A stretch of DNA of 64,000 bases from positions 1 to 64,000 of the forward strand of contig NZ_FXTC01000003.1 of assembly GCF_900182655.1 (NCBI RefSeq), in the 5' to 3' direction. Numbering within the stretch: the first letter of the stretch is position 1; each line of letters begins with the position of its first letter. A program made the translations under genes and the position numbers. Of this stretch, positions 1 through 6,631 are shown piece by piece. The stretch comes from Chryseobacterium rhizoplanae. GTDB taxonomy: Bacteria > Bacteroidota > Bacteroidia > Flavobacteriales > Weeksellaceae. The notes under the pieces were generated by a model. The model did no database searches and was not told the origin of the DNA. It saw only the letters and a list, made by a program, of their open reading frames with translations.

Positions 1-2094
1 AATACCTACCACAAAAGGCTTGGCTCAGACCCTGAAAAGCTTATTGTAGAAAAATTCACCTATGATTCCCAGAACAGGCTTCTGACCCATACCCATCAGG
101 TGGGCAGTAACCCTGTTGAATACCTGTCTCAAAATAAATACAATGAACTTTCCCAGCTTGAATCTAAGAAAGTAGGGGGAATAGCTGCAGCCTCTCCATT
201 ACAGGCCATTGTTTACCAATACAATATCCGTGGCTGGATGACGAAAGTTAATGATCCTGCAAGTCTGAACGGGAAATTATTCGGGTATGAAATGAAGTAT
301 AACAATCCTGTGTATACCAATACTTCATCCGGAAGATTTAATGGGAATATCGCCGAGATTGATTGGAATATTTCCAGTGCCGAGGGGTTGAAAAGATACA
401 ATTACCAGTATGATGCTTTAAACAGGATGTTGAAAGGAGCTTATTCCCAGCCCAATTCTTCACTCGCCCAGAATGATTATTTTAACGAAGAGCTGAGCTA
501 TGATCTCAACGGGAATATAAAAACCTTAAAGAGATTTTCATGGCCTGCTGCCGGAGGAACAACCGCAGAGAAGATTGATGATCTGATCTATAACTATCAG
601 AATGGAGACAAAAGTAATGTACTGGATAAAATTACCCTTCCTCCGGGAGTTATCAACAACAGTTCAGGATATAATGCTTTGCAGGGAACCATGGTGTATA
701 ATTCTAACGGGAATATGACGGATCATCCTGACAGAAAAATGAAGATCATTTACAATTACCTGAATCTTCCCAATTATATTTCAGTTAACGAAGGGTTAAT
801 AGGTATTTCCAACACCAGCTACACCTACAGGGCAGATGGAACCAAAGTATCTAAAACATACAGTATGAACGGATCCATAGAAACCAATTATCTGGACGGT
901 TTCCAATATGATAACAGGCACGCCTATGATACTTCAGCCTCCCTTTATACCATTCCTATATTGAAATTTGTACCTACTTCCGAAGGATATTATGATTTTA
1001 CTGAAAATAAGTATATTTACAATTACACAGATCATTTAGGAAATATAAGAGTGAGTTACAGAAGTAATGGCAGTGGTGGAGTAGAGATCATTGATGCCAA
1101 CAACTATTATCCTTTTGGATTAAAACATCAGGAGAGTCCTATTGTCCCAGCTCCTTTTGGAGGAGTTCCTTATAATTACAAGTACAATGGAAAGGAGTTG
1201 CAAGAGACCGGGATGTATGATTATGGTGCAAGATTCTATATGCCGGATATGGGAAGATGGGGTGTGGTAGATCCACTGGCGGAAAAATCAACAAGATTTA
1301 GTCCATACAGTTATACTTTAAACAATCCAATCAGGTTTATCGATCCGGATGGCAGATCAGAACAAGATTGGGTACAAAGAACAGGTCAGAGTGGTTGGGA
1401 ATATAGAAGTGATATAACATCTGCTCAACAAGCTTCAGATGCTGGCTATATAGGTTATGCTAATGGGCGTGGGGATGATAATAGTAAATATACAACACCA
1501 ATGTCAAGTAATGGAATTGATACCGGTGTTGATAGAGAAGTTGTTTTAGGCGAAGGAGGGAATTATACAGTAGATGGAGAAGCTTTCATTTCAAAAGATC
1601 AAGCTCCTTATGTAAGTTCACAAGAGGCAGATAAGTTAGGAAAAGCATTAGCTTCCATATTATATGTTCCAGGTCACATTATGTCTGGAGGAACATCTAT
1701 TTGGGGTAAAGGATTATTGAGTGTAGGACAACAGGTGACATCTAGTCAGGATGTTAATCTGTTTGGAGTTGCAGGTGATATGATTGCGGGAAATGGCATT
1801 GGAGAAATTCTTGGAGGAACGAACGAGTTTTCAGTTAAAAAATTTATAACTAATGATCCTACTTATTTTAGAACAGCTTTTGACGGAAGTATGTCGGTGA
1901 AGGAAGCTGCTTCTACCACAGCGATTAATTTATTATCAACAGGATTTGGAAAATTAAATGGTATAACAAAAACTGGGGCAACAGGATTAGACGCGAAAGT
2001 AGTTGATGCTAATAGTTTTCTTATTGGCGTCACAGCATATAAAGTCTCAGAAATAAATGCTGGTAATATTCAGAATCAACAAAAAAGGAAATAA
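1..2094 (+). CDS. RHS repeat-associated core domain protein, 5' end outside window
   Basis: The reading frame is open from base 1, so this is the C-terminal part of a larger RHS/YD-repeat protein. YD-type repeats such as YNYQYDALNRML and LSYDLNGNIKTL are followed by the RHS-associated core: DHLGNIRVSY, NYYPFGLKHQ, YNGKELQETGMYDYGARFY, GRWGVVDPLAEK and NPIRFIDPDGR, ending near base 1350. In known RHS proteins this core marks the end of the shell, and a variable and often toxic tip follows. Here about 245 residues follow; they are Gly/Ser-rich, from more AT-rich DNA, and match no toxin domain I recognise. RHS proteins are usually exported or surface-exposed. The GTG at 100 could be read as a start but is internal to the frame. 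A small gene begins 2 bp after the stop, the arrangement seen for toxin/immunity pairs. Confidence 0.9.
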   Translation, partial: NTYHKRLGSDPEKLIVEKFTYDSQNRLLTHTHQVGSNPVEYLSQNKYNELSQLESKKVGGIAAASPLQAIVYQYNIRGWMTKVNDPASLNGKLFGYEMKYNNPVYTNTSSGRFNGNIAEIDWNISSAEGLKRYNYQYDALNRMLKGAYSQPNSSLAQNDYFNEELSYDLNGNIKTLKRFSWPAAGGTTAEKIDDLIYNYQNGDKSNVLDKITLPPGVINNSSGYNALQGTMVYNSNGNMTDHPDRKMKIIYNYLNLPNYISVNEGLIGISNTSYTYRADGTKVSKTYSMNGSIETNYLDGFQYDNRHAYDTSASLYTIPILKFVPTSEGYYDFTENKYIYNYTDHLGNIRVSYRSNGSGGVEIIDANNYYPFGLKHQESPIVPAPFGGVPYNYKYNGKELQETGMYDYGARFYMPDMGRWGVVDPLAEKSTRFSPYSYTLNNPIRFIDPDGRSEQDWVQRTGQSGWEYRSDITSAQQASDAGYIGYANGRGDDNSKYTTPMSSNGIDTGVDREVVLGEGGNYTVDGEAFISKDQAPYVSSQEADKLGKALASILYVPGHIMSGGTSIWGKGLLSVGQQVTSSQDVNLFGVAGDMIAGNGIGEILGGTNEFSVKKFITNDPTYFRTAFDGSMSVKEAASTTAINLLSTGFGKLNGITKTGATGLDAKVVDANSFLIGVTAYKVSEINAGNIQNQQKRK

Positions 2095-2096
2095 CG

Positions 2097-2540
2097 ATGA
2101 ATTTTTTTAGAAAATATACTTTGCTAATATTTCTTATTCTTTTTATTGGATTATATACAGCTAATAATTATTTTATTAATAATTTTAAAAATTTGTATAA
2201 AAATGAAGGAAGTTATGCAATAGGTATTGTAAAGAATATAAATGCATTTGGGAGATCCGGACACGATTTTGTATATACTTTTAATGTTAATGGAAAAAAA
2301 TACAAATCCGTATGTAGCGCAGGAAATCTATCTTCAGATGAATTTAATAAATATGTGGGTAAAAGTTTTTTAGTTATATATTTAAAGAGTAATATATATA
2401 ATAATAGATTATATATTTCTGTACCAGTAAATCCTAATGATAATGAAAAGGCATTAAAAGAAATAGTCAAAAATAGTTATACAAAAAGAAAATTGGATTC
2501 AGTTCCTTATCCTGGATTCTTTTGGGAAAATTATTTTTAA
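2097..2540 (+). CDS. Small membrane-anchored protein coupled to RHS gene; candidate immunity protein
   Basis: This 147-residue protein has one N-terminal hydrophobic helix (about residues 8-28) followed by a soluble domain. The domain contains a GIVKNIN strand, a YTFNVNGKKY strand and a KSFLVIYLKS strand, a pattern like DUF3592-type beta domains. The start codon lies 2 bp after the RHS stop, so translation is probably coupled. The DNA is very AT-rich compared with the RHS core, which suggests that it travelled with the RHS tip. Position and size fit an RHS immunity protein, but no family match proves it. It could equally be an unrelated small membrane protein. Confidence 0.6.
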   Translation: MNFFRKYTLLIFLILFIGLYTANNYFINNFKNLYKNEGSYAIGIVKNINAFGRSGHDFVYTFNVNGKKYKSVCSAGNLSSDEFNKYVGKSFLVIYLKSNIYNNRLYISVPVNPNDNEKALKEIVKNSYTKRKLDSVPYPGFFWENYF

Positions 2541-2542
2541 TT

Positions 2543-2583
2543 TATATAGAAAAAGCTACTCATTGAGTAGCTTTTTCTATATA
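2543..2583. terminator. Bidirectional terminator, 20-bp perfect inverted repeat
   Basis: Bases 2543-2562 are exactly complementary to 2564-2583. The A-rich and T-rich arms give a terminator on either strand. It serves the upstream plus-strand gene and the convergent minus-strand gene, whose last seven codons and stop lie inside the hairpin. Confidence 0.8.
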
Positions 2584-3012
2584 ATCTCCTCTTAAAAGAG
2601 ACTTTACATATCCTTCTAAATTACTTTGCATCATAAGATTCGAGACAACTAATTTTGTAGAAGATAAATTTCTTTTTTGATTTAATTTTTTTAAAAGAGT
2701 TATAGTCTCTTCCAAATCTTCTTTAGTATTGCGAGCAAAATTATTGTAAATAGTATTTGTCTTAAATCTCTCAAAATTTATACTTTTAATAATCTCTTGC
2801 TTTTTCTTATCGTCCCAATTATTTTCTTTAGCAGTTTGCTCTACTTTATTTTTACAATAGCTGTAGAAATAATTTTCAAACTCAGTTACTTTAATAAGCT
2901 CATTAATGAGAATTTCGTTTTCTTTGGTAGGCATTGATGGCGGCGGCGGACCAACCTGTGCGAAAATAATAGAAATACTACACAGAGAAAAGAGTACAAT
3001 AATTTTTTTCAT
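2560..3012 (-). CDS. Secreted hypothetical protein, helical
   Basis: A 150-residue protein with a clear signal peptide (MKKIIVLFSLCSISIIFAQ, cleavage near residue 19), a short proline-rich stretch (GPPPPSMP), and then a charged, mostly helical domain with many Lys, Glu and Asn. The layout resembles small periplasmic helical proteins of the DUF2059 kind, but I see no diagnostic motif. It is AT-rich and convergent with the RHS-linked gene. Its stop lies inside the shared terminator. Function unknown. Confidence 0.6.
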   Translation of the reverse strand: MKKIIVLFSLCSISIIFAQVGPPPPSMPTKENEILINELIKVTEFENYFYSYCKNKVEQTAKENNWDDKKKQEIIKSINFERFKTNTIYNNFARNTKEDLEETITLLKKLNQKRNLSSTKLVVSNLMMQSNLEGYVKSLLRGDYIEKATQ

Positions 3013-3352
3013 AATATAAATTTTTTAATGATAGTAAGTCTAACTTTTCTTCTTCCCAAAGGAAAGAACAGATAAAGGAAACAATTATAAAGTGGGACTC
3101 AATTTACACATTTTTTCTGTTTTAAGCGTATATATTTGTAATTCCGGCTTACCTATGGTACTACCACGAGTTCTCAAAATGGAGATACTCGCCCATCAAA
3201 AAAGTAACAAGTATCTGTTACAAAGAAAACCGTTATTTTTACCAATATAAAAATCACTTAGAAAATACAAGGGCAATTTTTGGACGAAACAGTGAATAAA
3301 AAACCACTGTTTTTGTAGAAACTTTTAGTTCAATAGAAAAAATAAATACCTT
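3013..3352. other. Intergenic stretch without recognisable gene
   Basis: AT-rich with stops in all frames. Two small perfect inverted repeats are visible: a 6-bp one at 3204-3221 and an 8-bp one at 3287-3312. A TATATTTG box occurs near 3130. It may hold the promoter or lost 5' part of the broken thioesterase gene downstream. Nothing else is evident. Confidence 0.4.
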
Positions 3353-3886
3353 TTGTTAGCCCCCGATTTTCTCATCCGAAGATCTGTATATTTATCTGTA
3401 AAAATATCCTGTATCCATGACAACAATTCCATTCTGGATTACCTTACCAAAGTAGTCAACAGTGAAAGTATAGACGAATTTACAACCTATCAGATCTATC
3501 CTACAGCTATTTCAAAAACCCTTGGATTTCAAATAACTGATATCTCCTCCGGAGAAGCTAAAGTCTCCATCAATACAGATATGCAATACATGGAAATCAG
3601 CAGGGAACCATCCATGGAGGACTGCTTTGTGAATTGGCAGATGCGGCCATCGGAACAGCCCACTCTACCCTGATTAATGAAGGAGAAAGCTTTACCAGTA
3701 TAGAACTTAAGATTAATTTTTTCCGTCCAACGTGGAGAGATAAGCTTATGGCTCATACAAGACCAATACAATCCGGTAAAACCATCACCGTTTATCACTG
3801 CGAAATAACCAACACTGAAGGAAACTTTTCGCGGCTGTGACCAGCACTGTTATGACCTTAAGAGGAGACAAAGCAAAAGTAAAATA
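3353..3886 (+). pseudogene. Frameshifted PaaI/hotdog thioesterase gene
   Basis: The pieces together spell a hotdog-fold thioesterase. Frame 2 carries AISKTLGFQITDISSGEAKVSI. The frame then changes near 3600 to GTIHGGLLCELADAAIGTA, which holds the conserved HGG...ADA region. It runs on through INFFRPTW and IQSGKTITVYHCEI. Near 3822 a further shift is needed to recover LFAAVTSTVMTLRGDK, ending at 3886. Two frame changes and no good start codon argue for a pseudogene. Both could also be indel sequencing errors, since the rest of the fold is well preserved. The intact family hydrolyses acyl-CoA thioesters. Confidence 0.75.
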
Positions 3887-3933
3887 ATCTAGTATGTTAG
3901 TAATAAACAGCCCCTTATAATTGTTATAATACT

Positions 3934-4851
3934 ATGAAAACAATTGCTCTCCTACTCTTTTTTTTCGTTTCTCTGACTTTCGTTTCTGCTCAGAATCATC
4001 ATTCTGAAGGCTTTTATGAAACCTCAGATCATGTAAAGATCAAATATAAAATCTCCGGAAAAGGAGAAGCCTGTATTTATATTCCCGGAGGGCCAGGTCA
4101 GGGATATCTATCCTTTGAACTGATGGGTGGAAACAGTCTGGAAAAAAATATGCAGATAGTTTATATGGATCAGCGGGGTTCAGGAGAATCAGGTACATCG
4201 GAAAATTATCATATTGATAAAATGATTCAGGATATTGAAGAGTTGAGACAGCATCTCAAATTGAAAAAGGTATTTTTACTGGCTCATTCCTTTGGTGGAA
4301 TTATTGCGGTAAATTATGCAAAAAAATATCCTCAGCATACCAAAGGGCTCATTCTTGCCAACGTTACCCTTCATTTCCTGAATGATGAGTCAATCAAAGA
4401 ACAGATTGAATATGGAAACAGTCTTTTACAGACACAAAACAGAGCTATTCCTAAAGACAGCCTTTCTTCAGAACTTTCAAAAATAAGCAGTGCATTAAGG
4501 AAAAAAAGAATCGGGTATAAATTCCTTACCGAAGATATCGAAACCATAAAACAAATGGATAAAGTAGATTCTCTCCATCCCCGTATCATCGACTTTGGAA
4601 TGGCAGTGATCTCAAAACCCAAAGATTTCCCTGAATATTATACCGATTATGCTCCCATCACAAAAGATATTCATGTTCCTGTATTGATTATCACTGGAAA
4701 AAAGGATAAAGCAGTCGGAACTCAGCATTATAAAACCTTTCAGTTTCCCAATCAGAAAGTAGTTTCCATTGATGGAGGACACCTTTTGTATTACGAAAAA
4801 AATAAAGAATTTGTGAATGCTGTTAATAATTTTGTGAAAGCAACGAAGTGA
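3934..4851 (+). CDS. Secreted alpha/beta hydrolase, proline iminopeptidase-like
   Basis: A 305-residue protein. A signal peptide ends near residue 19 (VSAQ). The alpha/beta hydrolase core shows the oxyanion GGPGQG at 52-57, DQRGSGES at 79-86, and the nucleophile elbow LAHSFGG with Ser119. Asp258 (TGKKDKA) and His283 (DGGHLLY) complete the likely triad. The GGPG and DQRGSG motifs are typical of the proline iminopeptidase (S33) group, which removes N-terminal proline or hydrolyses esters; the exact substrate cannot be told. It stands alone and is followed by two successive hairpins. Confidence 0.8.
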   Translation: MKTIALLLFFFVSLTFVSAQNHHSEGFYETSDHVKIKYKISGKGEACIYIPGGPGQGYLSFELMGGNSLEKNMQIVYMDQRGSGESGTSENYHIDKMIQDIEELRQHLKLKKVFLLAHSFGGIIAVNYAKKYPQHTKGLILANVTLHFLNDESIKEQIEYGNSLLQTQNRAIPKDSLSSELSKISSALRKKRIGYKFLTEDIETIKQMDKVDSLHPRIIDFGMAVISKPKDFPEYYTDYAPITKDIHVPVLIITGKKDKAVGTQHYKTFQFPNQKVVSIDGGHLLYYEKNKEFVNAVNNFVKATK

Positions 4852-4878
4852 TATTGTATTGGCAATTTTGTATAATTA

Positions 4879-4915
4879 AAAGTTTCGGCGCGGCCTTTGG
4901 CCGCGCCGAAACTTT
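4879..4915. repeat. GC-rich perfect hairpin (17-bp stem, TTT loop)
   Basis: Bases 4879-4895 pair exactly with 4899-4915. The core (GGCGCGGCC) is far richer in GC than its surroundings and lacks a long U-tract, so it looks more like a dispersed palindromic repeat than a simple terminator. A second hairpin follows within 30 bases. Confidence 0.6.
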
Positions 4916-4941
4916 CCCAACATTCAAATATTCATTAAAAC

Positions 4942-4980
4942 AAAACAGGCTGTTTCAAATTGAAACGGCCTGTTTTTTAT
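4942..4980. terminator. Bidirectional terminator between hydrolase and mdh
   Basis: Arms 4942-4957 and 4961-4976 form a 16-bp stem with one wobble pair and a T-run after each side. It ends mdh on the minus strand and the hydrolase gene on the plus strand. Confidence 0.75.
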
Positions 4981-5014
4981 CTATTTTAATTCCTGCTTTA
5001 AAAGCTGGCAATCA

Positions 5015-5941
5015 TTAAAATTTCAAATCTCCATTCACCTCTCTTACAGCATTAGCAGCTTCAGCGAATTTCAATTGCTCTTCAGCAGTCAGTGTTACGT
5101 TTACAATTGATTCTACTCCGTTTGCTCCGATAATAGCAGGAACTCCTAAGCAGATATCGTTTTGTCCGTACTCCCCTTCAAGCATTAATGAACAAGGGAT
5201 CATTTTCTTCTGGTCGCATGCAATTGCCTGAACCATTACAGAAACTGCTGCACCTGGAGCGTACCAGGCTGAAGTTCCTAATAATTTTGTAAGAGTAGCT
5301 CCTCCTACTTTAGTTTCTTCGATTACATATTTTTGTTGATCTTCACTTAAGAATTCAGTTACAGGAACACCATTTCTTGTCGCTTTGCTTAATAATGGAA
5401 GCATACCTGTATCACTGTGAGCAGCGATTACCATTCCGTCAACGTCAGAAATTGGAGCTTCTAACGCTTCAGCCAATCTGTATTTGAATCTTGCAGAATC
5501 TAATGCACCACCCATTCCGATGATTTTGTGCTTAGGAAGACCTGAAGTTTTGTGTACAAGGTAAGCCATAGTATCCATTGGGTTAGAAACCACAATAATG
5601 ATTACTTCCGGAGAGTGTTTTACTAAGTTTTCAGTAACGTCTTTCACGATACCTGCGTTGATACCGATCAGTTCTTCTCTTGTCATTCCAGGTTTTCTTG
5701 GAATCCCCGAAGTGATTACTGCTACATGAGAACCTGCAGTTTTGCTGTAATCTCCTGTTGTACCCGTAATTTTTGTATCAAATCCGTTAAGAGATGCTGT
5801 CTGCATCAAATCCATTGCTTTCCCTTCAGCAAACCCTTCTTTAATGTCTACCAAAACCACTTCTGAACAGAAGTTCTTCATTGCGATGTATTCTGCACAG
5901 CTTGCTCCTACAGCGCCTGCACCTACTACAGTTACTTTCAT
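5015..5941 (-). CDS. mdh: Malate dehydrogenase
   Basis: 308 residues, the normal length for LDH-like malate dehydrogenase, which interconverts malate and oxaloacetate with NAD in the TCA cycle. The Rossmann motif GAGAVG is at 7-12 and Asp32 is placed to bind the NAD ribose. The substrate arginines are Arg82 (GIPRKPGMTREEL) and Arg88, with a third at Arg151 (SARFKYR). The catalytic His175 lies in IAAHSDTGM. Arg82, rather than Gln, at the specificity loop indicates malate rather than lactate. The gene is monocistronic, with a TTG-N20-TAAATTTG promoter upstream and a hairpin terminator downstream. Confidence 0.95.
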   Translation of the reverse strand: MKVTVVGAGAVGASCAEYIAMKNFCSEVVLVDIKEGFAEGKAMDLMQTASLNGFDTKITGTTGDYSKTAGSHVAVITSGIPRKPGMTREELIGINAGIVKDVTENLVKHSPEVIIIVVSNPMDTMAYLVHKTSGLPKHKIIGMGGALDSARFKYRLAEALEAPISDVDGMVIAAHSDTGMLPLLSKATRNGVPVTEFLSEDQQKYVIEETKVGGATLTKLLGTSAWYAPGAAVSVMVQAIACDQKKMIPCSLMLEGEYGQNDICLGVPAIIGANGVESIVNVTLTAEEQLKFAEAANAVREVNGDLKF

Positions 5942-5995
5942 ATTGTTACTTTTTAAAATTATTTTTTGTTAGTTAAGTTTAAATTTGAAACTCCC

Positions 5996-6026
5996 CAAAT
6001 TTAACAATTCCTGAAAAAATGCGCAA
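5996..6026 (-). promoter_or_regulatory. Bacteroidetes-type promoter of mdh
   Basis: On the minus strand, TTG (bases 6024-6026) is followed by 20 bases and TAAATTTG (5996-6003), matching TTG-N-TAnnTTTG. The mdh start is about 50 bases downstream. The TTG lies in the loop of the neighbouring inverted repeat. Confidence 0.6.
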
Positions 6027-6039
6027 TTTTTCAGGAATT
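6006..6039 (-). terminator. Inverted repeat downstream of heme oxygenase operon
   Basis: Arms 6006-6018 and 6027-6039 are perfectly complementary (13 bp, 8-base loop). It sits 19 bases past the heme oxygenase stop, so it is the likely terminator of that operon. It also overlaps the mdh promoter -33 element. Confidence 0.6.
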
Positions 6040-6058
6040 TAATTAGAATTAAAATAAA

Positions 6059-6610
6059 TTAGTTGACGTTCAGTAAAAAGGTGTACAGCTTTTTCGCACC
6101 AGAAAGCACTTCATGGTAGTTTTCTTCAGCGACTTCCGTATCCAGAACCTCCTTGAAATTTTTCCACATAGGGCCTGTATTTTCCTGATAACATCCGAAA
6201 AAGTTGAAAGTAACCTCATCAAAACCTTCCGTTTTAGAAAGCTGTTTCGCGATAACATTTCCTCCAAGGGTAGAGCCTTCAATCACATACATTGCTCCAA
6301 GTGCTTCATGTTCATTGTTAAATTCAAGATTGTGGGAAGCGGATTTATTTTCCAGGGAAAGGCTTTTCAGGTCCTTTTCAATAAGGGAAAGTTTTTTTCT
6401 TGCTTCAAGCTGAAGTTTTTCTGCATATTTATCAGAAAGGCTGCTGAATATTTTGTCTTCACTGTGAAGAAGCATCAGATAATTGGTATGAATGATTTTT
6501 TTATAATCCTCCAAAGTGAAAGTTTTATTAAAAATCTTTTCAGAATTAAAAAGTTTCTCTGCTGCATCGTGATACTCTGCCGTATTCTGTTTAAGATATT
6601 CTGATACCAT
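6059..6610 (-). CDS. bphO: Heme oxygenase (biliverdin-producing)
   Basis: 183 residues, the usual size of bacterial heme oxygenases, which open heme to biliverdin, CO and iron. His14 in TAEYHDAAEK is the expected proximal heme ligand. The distal helix glycine motif appears as EGSTLGG at 111-117. The gene lies 21 bp downstream of the bacteriophytochrome gene on the same strand, the classic arrangement in which the enzyme supplies the biliverdin chromophore. That context favours a light-sensing role over iron scavenging. The gene symbol is inferred from this context. Confidence 0.9.
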   Translation of the reverse strand: MVSEYLKQNTAEYHDAAEKLFNSEKIFNKTFTLEDYKKIIHTNYLMLLHSEDKIFSSLSDKYAEKLQLEARKKLSLIEKDLKSLSLENKSASHNLEFNNEHEALGAMYVIEGSTLGGNVIAKQLSKTEGFDEVTFNFFGCYQENTGPMWKNFKEVLDTEVAEENYHEVLSGAKKLYTFLLNVN

Positions 6611-6631
6611 AAATAACGTTTTAAAAGTTTC

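Noticed and set aside
100..102. GTG as start of the RHS protein
   Set aside because: The frame is open without a stop to base 1 and upstream residues continue the repeat pattern, so the gene begins outside the window.
6113..6604. 163-codon open frame antisense to heme oxygenase
   Set aside because: The opposite strand encodes a clear heme oxygenase with conserved histidine; the antisense product has no recognisable motif.
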